Source: Limnoraphis robusta CS-951
GTDB lineage: Bacteria; Cyanobacteriota; Cyanobacteriia; Cyanobacteriales; Microcoleaceae
Direction of reading: 5' to 3'
Assembly (NCBI RefSeq): GCF_000972705.2
Contig: NZ_LATL02000235.1
Span: 1-41,440, forward strand
DNA: 41,440 nucleotides
Shown here: one piece after another, positions 15,944-25,649 of the stretch
Layout of the letters: every line of letters starts with the position of its first letter
Position numbering within the stretch: the stretch's first letter is position 1
The notes under the pieces: generated by a model
What the model saw: the letters and a program-made list of their open reading frames with translations, nothing else
What the model was told of the DNA's origin: nothing
Databases searched by the model: none
Made by a program: the position numbers and the translations under genes

Positions 15944-16000
15944 TAGATAACTCAGTTTGCAGTGTTAGGCTGAATTTTTTTCAATTTGTGAGGAACGATA

Positions 16001-16390
16001 ATGGCGATTGAATATCCTGAAGATCTAAGATATACTGATACTCACGAGTATGTGAGACTTGATGGCGAAATTGCAACGATTGGCATTAGCAGTTTTGCAA
16101 TTAGCCAACTTGGGGATATTGTGTTTCTAGAATTGCCGGGTGTCAACGATGCCGTTGAAAAAGGCGAATCTTTTGGCACTGTAGAGTCTGTTAAAGCCGT
16201 AGAAGATTTGAAAGCCCCAGTTAGCGGTACTGTCATCGAATGTAACGACGCTGTTGTAGATTCTCCTGAAGACCTGGCTGATGATCCCTATGGCGAGGGA
16301 TGGCTCATCAAAGTCCGTATTGATGAAATCAATGACTTGGATGAATCTTTGTCAGCCGAGGAGTATCGTCAGCTTGTTGAAGGGGAGTAG
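16001..16390 (+). CDS. gcvH: Glycine cleavage system H protein
   Basis: Lipoyl carrier that shuttles the aminomethyl group between the P, T and L proteins of glycine decarboxylase, part of photorespiration in cyanobacteria. The 129 residues include the lipoylation site ESVKAVEDL (Lys65) and the conserved YTDTHEYVR start and [11 protein letters not shown] region. The ATG at 16001 is preceded by GAGG with suitable spacing. It is followed by gcvP on the same strand after a 335-bp spacer. gcvT and lpd are not in this window. Confidence 0.97.
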   Translation: MAIEYPEDLRYTDTHEYVRLDGEIATIGISSFAISQLGDIVFLELPGVNDAVEKGESFGTVESVKAVEDLKAPVSGTVIECNDAVVDSPEDLADDPYGEGWLIKVRIDEINDLDESLSAEEYRQLVEGE

Positions 16391-16725
16391 GACTTAAGCG
16401 ATCAGGACTAGGAACGGCAAAGCATCGATGACAATTCCTGACCCCTAATTTCGGAAACGATGAACAGAGTACCATCTATTAGCCGTCATCTGGGTTGAGT
16501 GTATCATAAGTAACTGTTCCTAGTCCCTGAATGATAGAATTTGTTACAAATGAATAAAGAAGTTGTACTTCTAATCTGGGGTAGTCCATCACCATGTAAC
16601 AGGGTTCAGAAATATTGGGTGAGGTGTACTCTTCCAGTTGATTAAGAAGTTATTTTAATGTGCATCGTTCTGACTCTGAGAGATCAACCGCATACTATTA
16701 ACCTTTTGGATTTTACCAAAATTTC
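16391..16725. other. 335-bp spacer between gcvH and gcvP with a long-range inverted repeat
   Basis: GGACTAGGAAC at 16405-16415 has a perfect inverted partner GTTCCTAGTCC at 16516-16526, enclosing 100 bp. No open frame of note is present. I looked for a glycine riboswitch and could not recognise its conserved core. The size of the spacer suggests that gcvP has its own promoter. The paired arms could fold in RNA or be relics of a small inserted element. Confidence 0.5.
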
Positions 16726-19701
16726 ATGTTAGATTTTCATTCAACCTCCAAAACAGAAGATCCGAATTGTCCCTCTGTCTCAACGGAAACTCATCAATTT
16801 TCTTCAACTTCTTCAGCTTCTAAGGATGAGCAACAATTGACTACCTTAACTGATCTTTTTTTGAAACGGCATATAGGCCCCGACTCCAACGCGATCAAAC
16901 AGATGTTAGAAACGTTGGGATTTTCTGATCTCAATGAACTAATTGATCGCACCGTTCCCGCTAATATTCGCCTCAACCGTTCCCTGAAATTACCTGGGGC
17001 TAAAAGTGAATATTCAGCCCAAGCCCAACTGAAAGAAATAGCCTCAAAAAATCAAATCTTTCGCTCATTTATTGGGATGGGATATTCTAACTGTATCACG
17101 CCTCCGGTGATTCAACGCAATATTCTCGAAAATCCCGGTTGGTACACCGCTTATACGCCCTATCAAGCGGAAATTGCCCAAGGTCGTTTGGAAGCATTGT
17201 TAAACTTTCAAACGATGATTATTGATCTGACGGGGATGGAAATTGCCAATGCTTCTCTACTTGATGAAGCGACGGCTGCGGCGGAAGCGATGAGTATGAG
17301 TTATGGCGTTTCCAAAGCGAAATCGGATGTGTTTTTTGTCTCTGAAGATTGTCATCCTCAAACGATTGATGTGGTGAAAACTCGGGCTTTACCGTTAGGG
17401 ATTGAAATTCTTGTCGGAGATTTTAAAACCTTTGATTTTCAGACTCCTATTTTTGGGGCGTTGCTACAATATCCCGCAACCGATGGGGCAATTTACGACT
17501 ACCGAGAATTTATCGAAACTGCCCACAAACACAACGCATTAGTCACTGTAGCGGCTGATATTTTAAGCTTAACACTGTTAACGCCTCCTGGTGAATTTGG
17601 GGCAGATATTGTCGTGGGAAATACGCAACGGTTTGGGGTTCCTCTCGGCTATGGCGGCCCTCATGCGGCTTATTTTGCCACCAAAGAAGACTATAAACGC
17701 CAAGTCCCAGGACGTTTAGTTGGGGTGTCAAAAGATGCCAATGGAAACCCGGCTTTGCGTTTAGCTTTGCAAACCCGTGAACAACATATTCGCCGCGATA
17801 AAGCCACCAGTAATATTTGTACCGCCCAAGTTTTGTTAGCGGTTATTGCGGGAATGTATGCCGTCTATCATGGGCCGAATGGGTTAAAACAAATTGCTGA
17901 AACTATCCATCAGTTAACCACATTATTAGCCGCAGGATTACAACGCTTAGGCTATGAAATCAGCAGTGAAGCCTATTTTGATACCCTGCGAGTTAACTTA
18001 GGTTCTCAACCGTTACAAGAGATTCTCGATGCAGCCAAAGTTCATCAAATTAACCTGCGAACCCTTGATGAAAATACTGTTGGCATTAGTTTAGATGAAA
18101 CCACAACCATTCAAGATTTAATTGACTTGTGGGAAATCTTCTCAGAAACCGATGAATTGCCCTTCCGAATTGATGAACTTTCGGTGAATTCAACGCTACC
18201 AGATGTTTTAAAACGCACGAGTGAATATCTCACCCATCCCGCTTTTAATCGTTATCATTCCGAAACCGAACTCTTGCGGTATATCCATCGTTTACAAGCC
18301 AAAGATTTATCGTTAACCACTTCGATGATTCCCTTGGGTTCCTGTACGATGAAATTAAACGCGGCAGCAGAAATGTTACCTGTAACTTGGCCGGAATTTG
18401 GGAAAATTCATCCCTTTGCCCCGAAATATCAAACCACAGGTTATCAAATTCTGTTCCAACAACTCGAACATTGGTTAGCAGAAATTACTGGATTTGATGG
18501 CATTTCTTTACAACCAAATGCAGGTTCTCAAGGCGAATATGCGGGTTTATTAGTGATTCGTCGTTACCATGAAGAACGAGGCGAAACCAACCGCAATATT
18601 TGTTTAATTCCTGAATCTGCACATGGTACAAACCCGGCTAGTGCGGTAATGTGTGGCTTAAAAGTGGTTCCGGTGAAATGTGATTCTGAGGGAAATATTG
18701 ATATTGATGACCTCAAAATCAAAGCCGAAAAACACGGTAAAAATTTAGCCGCGTTGATGGTAACATATCCTTCGACTCACGGCGTTTTTGAAGAAGGAAT
18801 TCAGGAAATTTGTGATATTATTCACAACAATGGTGGTCAAGTTTATATGGATGGGGCAAATATGAATGCCCAAGTCGGTTTGTGTCGTCCGGCTGATTTT
18901 GGGGCGGATGTTTGCCATTTAAACTTACACAAAACTTTCTGTATTCCTCACGGTGGCGGTGGGCCAGGAATGGGGCCAATTGGCGTTAAATCTCATTTAA
19001 TTCCCTTTTTACCCGGACATTCAGTTGTCACAATGCAGGATGAAAATTCTCAATCTTTAGGGGCTGTTTCTGCGGCACCTTGGGGAAGTCCGAGTATTTT
19101 GGTAATATCTTGGATGTATATCGCCATGATGGGGGCGGAAGGGTTAACCGAAGCGACAAAAGTAGCGATTTTAAATGCTAATTATATCGCTCATTGTTTA
19201 CAGGATTCTTACCCGATTTTATATAAGGGTAAAAATGATTTAGTTGCCCATGAATGTATTTTAGACTTGCGAGGCGTGAAAAAATCTGCGAATATTGAGG
19301 TCGATGATATCGCTAAACGGTTAATGGATTATGGGTTCCACGCGCCGACGGTTTCTTGGCCAGTACCGGGAACTATGATGGTTGAACCGACTGAAAGCGA
19401 GTCCAAGGCAGAATTAGACCGTTTCTGTGAAGCGATGATTGCGATTCGGCGTGAAATTTCAGCGATTGAGTCGGGAGACATGGACGGCGAAAACAACGCC
19501 TTAAAGAACGCGCCACACACCGCAGAATCGCTAATTGTGGGCGAGTGGAATCATCCCTATTCCCGTGAACAGGCGGCTTATCCGGCGCCTTGGTTGCGAA
19601 ACCATAAGTTTTGGCCGACAGTTGGACGAATTGATAATGCTTATGGCGATCGCAATTTCGTTTGTTCTTGTTTACCCATGGAGGCTTATTCTGAGAATTA
19701 G
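16726..19701 (+). CDS. gcvP: Glycine dehydrogenase (decarboxylating), P protein
   Basis: PLP enzyme that decarboxylates glycine and loads the aminomethyl group on GcvH. The 991-residue full-length protein starts its conserved part at about residue 44 (FLKRHIGPD). It contains [18 protein letters not shown] and [20 protein letters not shown] in the N-terminal half. In the C-terminal half are the PLP lysine (Lys736 in [18 protein letters not shown]) and the SHGTNPASA segment. The first 40 or so residues are poorly conserved Ser/Thr-rich sequence. The length is normal for cyanobacterial and plant-type P proteins. A clear terminator follows. Confidence 0.97.
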   Translation: MLDFHSTSKTEDPNCPSVSTETHQFSSTSSASKDEQQLTTLTDLFLKRHIGPDSNAIKQMLETLGFSDLNELIDRTVPANIRLNRSLKLPGAKSEYSAQAQLKEIASKNQIFRSFIGMGYSNCITPPVIQRNILENPGWYTAYTPYQAEIAQGRLEALLNFQTMIIDLTGMEIANASLLDEATAAAEAMSMSYGVSKAKSDVFFVSEDCHPQTIDVVKTRALPLGIEILVGDFKTFDFQTPIFGALLQYPATDGAIYDYREFIETAHKHNALVTVAADILSLTLLTPPGEFGADIVVGNTQRFGVPLGYGGPHAAYFATKEDYKRQVPGRLVGVSKDANGNPALRLALQTREQHIRRDKATSNICTAQVLLAVIAGMYAVYHGPNGLKQIAETIHQLTTLLAAGLQRLGYEISSEAYFDTLRVNLGSQPLQEILDAAKVHQINLRTLDENTVGISLDETTTIQDLIDLWEIFSETDELPFRIDELSVNSTLPDVLKRTSEYLTHPAFNRYHSETELLRYIHRLQAKDLSLTTSMIPLGSCTMKLNAAAEMLPVTWPEFGKIHPFAPKYQTTGYQILFQQLEHWLAEITGFDGISLQPNAGSQGEYAGLLVIRRYHEERGETNRNICLIPESAHGTNPASAVMCGLKVVPVKCDSEGNIDIDDLKIKAEKHGKNLAALMVTYPSTHGVFEEGIQEICDIIHNNGGQVYMDGANMNAQVGLCRPADFGADVCHLNLHKTFCIPHGGGGPGMGPIGVKSHLIPFLPGHSVVTMQDENSQSLGAVSAAPWGSPSILVISWMYIAMMGAEGLTEATKVAILNANYIAHCLQDSYPILYKGKNDLVAHECILDLRGVKKSANIEVDDIAKRLMDYGFHAPTVSWPVPGTMMVEPTESESKAELDRFCEAMIAIRREISAIESGDMDGENNALKNAPHTAESLIVGEWNHPYSREQAAYPAPWLRNHKFWPTVGRIDNAYGDRNFVCSCLPMEAYSEN

Positions 19702-19732
19702 AATCGCCTAAAATTTTGCGGTAATTATCAGG

Positions 19733-19758
19733 GAGAGATGTTTAATCTCTCTTTTTTT
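19733..19758 (+). terminator. Rho-independent terminator after gcvP
   Basis: GAGAGAT (19733-19739), a 5-base loop, and ATCTCTC (19745-19751) are followed by seven T residues (19752-19758). It begins 31 bases after the gcvP stop, the normal place for an intrinsic terminator. Confidence 0.85.
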
Positions 19759-19885
19759 ATGGGGAAAGTCACCACGAAGACACAAAGACACGAAGATTTG
19801 CAAGGATCACATGAATTTATCCTATTATTAACAGCAATTTTACCTGAGTTCTTTAGGATGGAACCGTAGAGAGAACGGAGTTGTC

Positions 19886-20125
19886 ATGTATAACAAAATC
19901 TCCCCCGTGAATGCAGGTGAAATTAACCGTTTGGCAGAGACATTAATGAATGGTTCGAGTAGTCGTTATCAGATTACGGTGCAAATTGCGAAACGGGCGA
20001 AACGATTTCGTTATGAAGATTTTGATAACCCGAATGCTTCTGAAATCAAGCCTGTTTTGCGTGCTATTTTAGAGATGTCTGATGAAGTGACTCAACCGGA
20101 ATTGATTCTTGATCAGATGGGTTAA
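19886..20125 (+). CDS. rpoZ: RNA polymerase omega subunit
   Basis: Small subunit of RNA polymerase that helps assemble the core enzyme. The 79 residues contain the cyanobacterial form of the family signature: SSRYQITVQIAKRAKRFRYED followed by IKPVLRAILEMSDEVTQPE. Cyanobacterial omega is shorter than the E. coli protein, and this length fits. The ATG at 19886 is preceded by a purine-rich GAGAGAACGGAG stretch. It stands alone with its own start region after the gcvP terminator. Confidence 0.88.
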   Translation: MYNKISPVNAGEINRLAETLMNGSSSRYQITVQIAKRAKRFRYEDFDNPNASEIKPVLRAILEMSDEVTQPELILDQMG

Positions 20126-20181
20126 TATTACCAAAAGTTAAGCAGTTGATAACCCTTTCATAACTCATCTGTCGGGGATTT

Positions 20182-20523
20182 GTGATAGGATTTAATCAGA
20201 GACGTACTCAAGTTCTCAGACCGTATTTGGAAACTTACTCACTTATTCTACCTTTCATGTCTGGGATCTACTTAATTTGGTTAATAATTGCTCTGGTGAC
20301 GACGTGGGCAGGTTTTAAGACAAAAGATGATGTTCATCGCATTGCCCTAATTTCGATGGGGTTATTTTTCTTCCTGTTGTTTTTGACGATAACTCCTGAA
20401 TCCATTCAACTGTTTTTTAAGCTGATCTTTTTAATTCTGTTAGTTTTGTGGCGGTTTATCCTGCGTTCTTCTTTGCGTCTGCAACCTCAAAGTGTTCAGC
20501 AAGAACCTTGGAATAGAAACTAA
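20182..20523 (+). CDS. Small predicted membrane protein, unknown function
   Basis: I do not recognise this 113-residue protein. It has two strongly hydrophobic segments (about residues 22-46 and 54-95, the latter long enough for two helices) and a basic, Gln-rich tail. The proposed start is GTG at 20182 after a G-rich stretch. A later ATG at about 20257 would keep the hydrophobic part. It lies 56 bp after rpoZ on the same strand and runs towards the convergent flippase gene with a 9-bp gap. Coding status is likely but not certain. Confidence 0.55.
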   Translation: MIGFNQRRTQVLRPYLETYSLILPFMSGIYLIWLIIALVTTWAGFKTKDDVHRIALISMGLFFFLLFLTITPESIQLFFKLIFLILLVLWRFILRSSLRLQPQSVQQEPWNRN

Positions 20524-20532
20524 CTTTTAGGC

Positions 20533-21891
20533 TTAATTGGGGTTCGGTTTAGCAAAGATAGCGTAAACAATCGAAGGGTAAACGTTCAAATAGCGAACAA
20601 CTAAAATATGCAGTAAAATATTCCACAATGCCATCGTTAAGGCTGTGGAAATGGCAGCACCGACAATTCCAAATAAGGGGATGGTGATGGCATTTAAAAT
20701 AACGTTCATTACGGCACTGCATCCAAAAATAATAGCCGATTTATTTTGATGTCCTGTCATCACCATCAAATACCCCACCGAACCCGAACCGACGTTGACT
20801 AACTGTCCTAAAATTAAAAGGGTCATGGGTATACGAGCGGCTAAAAATTCTGAACCAAATAAGCTTAAAATCGGGTTAGCAAAGGCTATAATCGCAATAG
20901 AAAGAATTAAAGACGGCCAAAAAATCCAATGAGCAACAGTTGTCACTAATGATTGTAAACCTAAGCGATCATTTTGGGTGTAAAGCGTGGTAAAAACAGG
21001 TGCAACAACGGTATTAACCGCTTGTAAAACAAACTCTGTCCAAACTGAAGTTTTCGCGGCTGCACTGTAAATTCCCACTGCTTCCGGGCTAACCATTGTT
21101 CCAATCATCAAAATATCAGTTTGCTTGAGAACAATAGAAAATACCCCTTGTAGTAACAAAGGAAAAGCCACCTGCAACCATTCAAGGGTCTGATATTCTG
21201 GAGTTGGTAACTGATATTCACGCTTGAGTTGATGTTGTAGAAAATACCACTGACTTCCCACAACAATCATCAGAGAGAAAACAGATAGACTCAAAACCCA
21301 CTCGCTGGTTAAATCGGGGTTAATTTTCCAGAGGATAAAAGCTCCTAAAAATACTAAGCAGGGTTCGATTAAATGAAAAGGAGCATAGGCTAAAAGAATT
21401 TTATTAAAAGCCCGAGCAATTTCTAATTGCAGTTTTGCTAAAGCAATAAAAGGGACTAGCCAAACTCCAATTAACAGAGGAGTAAAATAGATCCAACGGG
21501 AATCTTGAAAGATGAAAATTAAAACAGTTGTTCCTAACGTTAGGACAATACTAACAACCCCAGTTAACCGCCAAGTCCCTCGAATTAAACCCCTTAATTT
21601 TTGCGATTGTTGAGTCACTTGATATTCAACAATAAACCGCAAGACCGCAGTCGGTAAACCCAGCCCACCGAAAATTGCCAGTAATAATGTTAGGGAAATA
21701 ACATATTCATAAATCCCAAATTCTGCCGTTCCTAACCAACGAGCCAGAAAAATCTGCACAATATAAGTTGTCAGTCCAACCCCTGAAACCTGCACTAAAA
21801 AGGCAATTCCCGCACCTTTCGCCAAATTCCGCAGTAAAGGAGAGTCAGAAAAAGGTTGACTCAATCGAGTCCAGATGCGCCGAATTCCCAT
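20533..21891 (-). CDS. Polysaccharide/oligosaccharide flippase (Wzx/MATE-like)
   Basis: Integral membrane protein of 452 residues with about 12-14 hydrophobic helices. It opens with KGAGIAFLVQVSGVGLTTYIVQIFLARWLG, shown here only as family context, then has the charged loop WLGTAEFGIYEYV and later TDILMIGTMVSPEAVGIYSAA, a segment typical of the polysaccharide-biosynthesis flippase family. It probably moves lipid-linked sugars across the inner membrane. No glycosyltransferases are nearby. It follows the coiled-coil gene by 17 bp on the same strand, so the two are likely co-transcribed. Confidence 0.85.
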   Translation of the reverse strand: MGIRRIWTRLSQPFSDSPLLRNLAKGAGIAFLVQVSGVGLTTYIVQIFLARWLGTAEFGIYEYVISLTLLLAIFGGLGLPTAVLRFIVEYQVTQQSQKLRGLIRGTWRLTGVVSIVLTLGTTVLIFIFQDSRWIYFTPLLIGVWLVPFIALAKLQLEIARAFNKILLAYAPFHLIEPCLVFLGAFILWKINPDLTSEWVLSLSVFSLMIVVGSQWYFLQHQLKREYQLPTPEYQTLEWLQVAFPLLLQGVFSIVLKQTDILMIGTMVSPEAVGIYSAAAKTSVWTEFVLQAVNTVVAPVFTTLYTQNDRLGLQSLVTTVAHWIFWPSLILSIAIIAFANPILSLFGSEFLAARIPMTLLILGQLVNVGSGSVGYLMVMTGHQNKSAIIFGCSAVMNVILNAITIPLFGIVGAAISTALTMALWNILLHILVVRYLNVYPSIVYAIFAKPNPN

Positions 21892-21908
21892 TGAAAATTG
21901 CAGAGAGG

Positions 21909-22730
21909 TTAACGATTGCGTCTCGTTTTCACTTGGGGCGGAAGAAAGTCCGTTTGCTCATCATAGAAAGCATAGGGCCAAGCAAAGTTAATGGGTTGCA
22001 TGGGATACTTTTTCACGCTAGAGGAACGTCGCTGGGGTTGAGTCAGAACAAAAATCAAACTCAAGATAAAAATACTACCGCCTAAAAATAGAGCGACAAC
22101 AATCCCCACCAAAACCCAAAGTACAGCCGCTTGAATGTTAGAGCTGCTTCCGGCAACAGACTGAACCGGAAACGCTTTAGACGGGCCAGAAGTCCAGGCC
22201 ATCATCCGTTGCTGTTCATTGATTTGCATCAACAGTTGCTCATTCTTGATGCGTTGCTGCTCCGTTTGAGAGGTCAACTGCTCGATTTGCATTCGCTGAC
22301 GTTCCGTTTGCGTCGTCAACTGCTCAATCTGCATCCGATGGCGCTCAAGTTGAGTGGTCAGCTGTTGGGTTGCGCTTTGCTGCTGCTGAAGTTGGTTTTG
22401 AAGCTGCGAGTCCGAATTTGGAGAGTCGTTGGGATTAGTCGGTGTCGCAGTTAGAGGCGGCGGAGGTGGAAGTTGGAATGAATTGTAAGGTTGATTGGGT
22501 TGTATTGGGCTAAATGGAAGCGTACCAAATGGCTGATTCGCTTGAGGAGGACTGAAAGGTAACACTCCATAAGGCTGATTACTATTGTTAGATTCAGAAG
22601 CATCTTTTGAGTTGCTAGAAGGCAGATCGCCGAACAATAGCCACCCAATGAGCAGTAAGAGGGCGGTCATCACCGTAAACATACACCCTCCCATAAATGC
22701 TGTCGTTTGACTCATTCCCTTCTGCTTCAC
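21909..22730 (-). CDS. Two-TM protein with proline-rich and coiled-coil repeats, unknown function
   Basis: I do not recognise a family. The 273 residues are organised as a transmembrane helix at about 11-33; three 14-residue repeats at 51-92 starting NQPYGVLPF, NQPFGTLPF and NQPYNSFQL and ending in a proline run; a Gln-rich coiled coil at about 108-178 with three 14-residue repeats (TQLERHRMQIEQLT and variants from 126); a second transmembrane helix at about 202-230; and a basic tail. The middle would lie on one side of the membrane, probably the periplasm. The ATG at 22715 (MSQTTAF) is an alternative start. The downstream flippase is 17 bp away. Confidence 0.75.
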   Translation of the reverse strand: MKQKGMSQTTAFMGGCMFTVMTALLLLIGWLLFGDLPSSNSKDASESNNSNQPYGVLPFSPPQANQPFGTLPFSPIQPNQPYNSFQLPPPPPLTATPTNPNDSPNSDSQLQNQLQQQQSATQQLTTQLERHRMQIEQLTTQTERQRMQIEQLTSQTEQQRIKNEQLLMQINEQQRMMAWTSGPSKAFPVQSVAGSSSNIQAAVLWVLVGIVVALFLGGSIFILSLIFVLTQPQRRSSSVKKYPMQPINFAWPYAFYDEQTDFLPPQVKTRRNR

Positions 22731-23278
22731 GCCACCATTCCACTCTAACTATAAAGACTTGAATTTCAATGCTAAACCCTTTGTTTTTTCCGGGCTGATC
22801 CTTGAACTAGAACCAATTCCCACTCAGGAAGTATAGTGCATTTGAATCACTTCCGACCAGGGGGGCTGACTCCAAACTCTAAAGTTTTACTTTGAGTCAA
22901 GGACAGACAGGAATTCAACAACTTTTTGTCCAGCCTGGTAAAATTGGACAACTTTTGATGGCGATCGCACCATCTTCACTTAGAGCTAGCTTGGCTTAAC
23001 ATACTTTAGAAAATGCTCTCCTGTCAATCGGCGCTCAAGAAATAGTTTAATCGACCAGATACTGTCCATTTATCAGGGTTTTACGGCTGATTCGTTTTAG
23101 TCTTTCTTCAGAAAACTGTCAAGGTGCAAACCGAAAGACATTCTTTAACTTTTCGGCTTGCAAAAATCAACAAAAGTTGCATCATCCTTGCAATTGCTGT
23201 AACCCATGATAAAATCGGTTGCACAAGCCCTCATGCGTTCCTAAAGTGATTTGTTTTGGCTGATTGGGGAAAAAAATA
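22731..23278. other. 548-bp spacer between two divergent genes
   Basis: No open frame worth calling. It contains one HIP1 octamer near 22963, an imperfect hairpin at 23126-23161 (GCAA-A-CCGAAAG paired with CTTTTCGG-C-TTGC across an 11-base loop), and a promoter-like pair of hexamers close to the pentapeptide gene. The size leaves room for regulatory RNA or two divergent promoters, but nothing else can be supported. Confidence 0.4.
23188..23215 (+). promoter_or_regulatory. Candidate promoter of the pentapeptide gene
   Basis: TTGCAA (23188-23193) and TAAAAT (23210-23215) are spaced 16 bp apart, about 64 bp ahead of the start codon at 23279. They are reasonable sigma-70-type hexamers but only a pattern match. 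Confidence 0.3.
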
Positions 23279-24040
23279 ATGAAACTGCAAGCTCTAGCAA
23301 CCACAATTCTACTCTCTCCACTGTGGTTGATCACCGAAACTCTGGCGGCAGATGACGACGCGATCGCCATCTTGCGATCAACCAATCGCTGTCCAGAATG
23401 CGATTTACGCTACGCTGACCTCCGAGGACTCGATCTGCGAGGGGCGAACCTATTCAATGCTAAACTACAAGGGGCTATTCTGCGCGATACAGACCTGCGA
23501 AGCGCTAACTTGTACGGCGCCAATCTCTATCAAGCGGATCTATTTCGAGCTAACCTGGCAGATGCCAATCTTTATGAGGCAAATCTCAGATATGCTGATT
23601 TACAAGGTGCCGATCTGCGACAAGCCGATTTATCGGGAGCGTCTTTTGCTAGAGCGAACCTTCGCAAAGCCGATCTGCGGGATGCTAATCTATTTAAAGT
23701 CAACTTCAGTGAAGCTTTCCTGACTGAAGCGAGTTTTCAAAACGCCGATCTGCGACTATCTACCTTCTTCAGAGCAAACTTAGCCGATGCTGACTTTGAA
23801 GATGCCAATCTATTTGGGGCGGATCTTCGCCAAGCCAACCTCAATGGTGCGAATTTCTCTAACGCTAATCTACAAGCCGCCATTTTGATCAACACCAATA
23901 TCGCTCAAGCGGAATTGTCGAATACAGATCTAACGAATGCGTTGCTTCAAGGAACAGAAGGCGCCCCTATTGTCTGTATTCTCAATCAGGTGGTGAATTG
24001 CTTAGTTGAACCGAGATCTCCGGCGGCACCACCCTTCTAA
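23279..24040 (+). CDS. Secreted pentapeptide-repeat protein
   Basis: The 253-residue protein has a signal peptide (MKLQALATTILLSPLWLITE, cleavage near residues 22-24), then CPECDLRYADL and about 35 tandem A(D/N)LXX repeats forming a right-handed quadrilateral beta helix. The tail has two cysteines (IVCILNQVVNC). Export to the periplasm or thylakoid lumen is expected, as for lumenal pentapeptide proteins. The ATG at 23279 is chosen because GGGG lies about 10 bases upstream and it gives a clean signal peptide. A TTG 15 bases upstream is also open. Its role is unknown. Confidence 0.88.
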   Translation: MKLQALATTILLSPLWLITETLAADDDAIAILRSTNRCPECDLRYADLRGLDLRGANLFNAKLQGAILRDTDLRSANLYGANLYQADLFRANLADANLYEANLRYADLQGADLRQADLSGASFARANLRKADLRDANLFKVNFSEAFLTEASFQNADLRLSTFFRANLADADFEDANLFGADLRQANLNGANFSNANLQAAILINTNIAQAELSNTDLTNALLQGTEGAPIVCILNQVVNCLVEPRSPAAPPF

Positions 24041-24095
24041 GCTCGAGAATTTCTTTCTGGTGAAAAGCTGACTTGGAAGAAAAAGTTATTGAGAA

Positions 24096-24122
24096 TTAAG
24101 ACATTTTAAATCAGTGTCTTAA
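24096..24122 (+). terminator. Hairpin after the pentapeptide gene
   Basis: TTAAGACA (24096-24103) pairs perfectly with TGTCTTAA (24115-24122) across an 11-base loop, 55 bases after the stop codon. It lacks a T-run and so is a weak terminator candidate. Confidence 0.4.
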
Positions 24123-24175
24123 CTCATCAATGACTACTATACTAATAACGCTCTCTGTTCAGCTTTTTTGGCGTG

Positions 24176-24952
24176 ATGAAAATCGTTACTTTTAACGTTC
24201 GTTTTGATAAACCTGATCCGGGTAACAACGCCTGGGTGTGGCGCCGTCCGGTGATTGCTCAACTCCTGGCTCAATGGGATGCGGATCTGATCGGGACTCA
24301 AGAAGGAAAAGCTCATCAATTATTGGATTTGCATCGACGCTTAAGCAATTATCAGAGTGTCGGGGTTGATCGTCAAGGAAATGGCTTGAGTGAATATTGT
24401 GCTATTTTTTATGATCAACAGCGATGGCAGTGTCTTCAACAGGGGGATTTCTGGCTGAGTGAAACGCCCAAAATGGTGGGAAGTATAACGTCGGAGTGGA
24501 AAAATCCAGTTCCTCGGATGGTGAGTTGGGGCATTTTTTCTAATAATACTCACACTAAACCGATTATAATTTTTAATACCCATTTGGACTATCAGAGTCA
24601 GCAAGCTAGAGAGTTAAGTGCTAAGTTAATTGGCGATCGCTTGAGTCAGTTTAATGCTGATCAATACTTGTTTATTGTCACGGGTGATTTTAACGCCGAA
24701 CCTGAAAGTCTAGCCCGCAAAACCCTACTTCAGCCTCTAACAAATGGCGTAAAACTCTATGATGCACTGGCTGATGTGGATTTAGAAGAACAAATGAGTT
24801 ATCACGAATTTACCGGAAAAGGGTTTGCCGCAGTCGATACGATATATTATGATAGCCGTTTACACTTAAATCAGGTTAGCGTTGATCGCACTCAAATTGA
24901 TCACGTTTGGCCGTCTGATCATTTTCCTGTTATTGCTCAGTTCAATGAATAA
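24176..24952 (+). CDS. Endonuclease/exonuclease/phosphatase (EEP) family hydrolase
   Basis: Metal-dependent phosphodiesterase or phosphatase of the DNase I-like fold, 258 residues. Conserved positions are Asn7 in TFNVRF, Glu43 in GTQEGK, His136 in NTHLDY, Asp171 and Asn173 in TGDFNAEP, and the terminal SDHFPV. The set is complete, so activity is likely. Substrate could be nucleic acid, a nucleotide or a phospholipid head group and cannot be told from the sequence. No signal peptide is present. The ATG at 24176 immediately follows an in-frame GTG that could also be used. The 3' end overlaps the next gene by 8 bases, indicating translational coupling. Confidence 0.88.
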   Translation: MKIVTFNVRFDKPDPGNNAWVWRRPVIAQLLAQWDADLIGTQEGKAHQLLDLHRRLSNYQSVGVDRQGNGLSEYCAIFYDQQRWQCLQQGDFWLSETPKMVGSITSEWKNPVPRMVSWGIFSNNTHTKPIIIFNTHLDYQSQQARELSAKLIGDRLSQFNADQYLFIVTGDFNAEPESLARKTLLQPLTNGVKLYDALADVDLEEQMSYHEFTGKGFAAVDTIYYDSRLHLNQVSVDRTQIDHVWPSDHFPVIAQFNE

Positions 24953-25589
24953 ATCTTATATTTATTTACATGGGTTTGCCTCGAGTCCGAAATCAGCCAA
25001 AGCCGATTTTTTGTGCGATCGCTTTCGAGAAAAACACATTAATTTACAAGTTCCCGATCTGAATCAGGGTGATTTTTATCATTTAACTCTAACGCGACAA
25101 CTGCAACAAATTGAAACGGAATTGAATCTAAAATCTGATCAGAAAAAAGTGATCATCGGTTCGAGTTTTGGCGGTTTAACTTCGACTTGGCTCGCTCAAC
25201 GAAATCCCTCAGTTGAACGGTTAATTTTACTGGCACCTGCCTTTGAATTTCTGATTCATGTGTTACCAAAGTTAGGAGATGAACCGCTTAAAAAATGGCA
25301 AATTGAACGCGATTTATTGGTTTATCATCACGGCGAAAAACGCGAGATTCTTTTAAACTATCACTTTATCGAAGACCTTGAACAGTATGATGATCAACAA
25401 TTACAGCGTTCTCTGCCGACGTTAATTTTACATGGAAAACAGGATGACATTATCCCCATTCAAGCCAGCCGCAACTATGCCGCCTCACGTCCTTGGGTGA
25501 AGCTGGTTGAACTGGAAAGCGATCATATCTTGGGAGATGTTCTACCAGAAATTTGGCAAGAAATCCAATACAATTTAGATTTATTTTAG
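24945..25589 (+). CDS. YqiA/YcfP-family alpha/beta hydrolase (esterase)
   Basis: Small cytoplasmic esterase-like protein, 214 residues. It shows the family start YIYLHGFASSPKSAKADF, the nucleophile motif GSSFGG (Ser74), an acid in LHGKQDDIIP and a C-terminal histidine in LESDHIL. The ATG at 24945 overlaps the stop of the EEP gene (ATGAATAA), which explains the absence of a separate leader. The open frame extends upstream inside the EEP gene, but that part is out of family. The physiological substrate is unknown. Confidence 0.88.
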   Translation: MNKSYIYLHGFASSPKSAKADFLCDRFREKHINLQVPDLNQGDFYHLTLTRQLQQIETELNLKSDQKKVIIGSSFGGLTSTWLAQRNPSVERLILLAPAFEFLIHVLPKLGDEPLKKWQIERDLLVYHHGEKREILLNYHFIEDLEQYDDQQLQRSLPTLILHGKQDDIIPIQASRNYAASRPWVKLVELESDHILGDVLPEIWQEIQYNLDLF

Positions 25590-25649
25590 ATGTTTAAAAC
25601 GAAATCTATTGTAAGATGAAGACTAAAGTCAGATCTCAGCAACGCTTAA

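Noticed and set aside
16391..16725. Glycine riboswitch ahead of gcvP
   Set aside because: The conserved core of the aptamer could not be recognised; only an unrelated inverted repeat is present.
22131..22454. Plus-strand open frame with Leu/Arg repeats
   Set aside because: It is the antisense shadow of the coiled-coil repeats of the minus-strand gene at 21909-22730.
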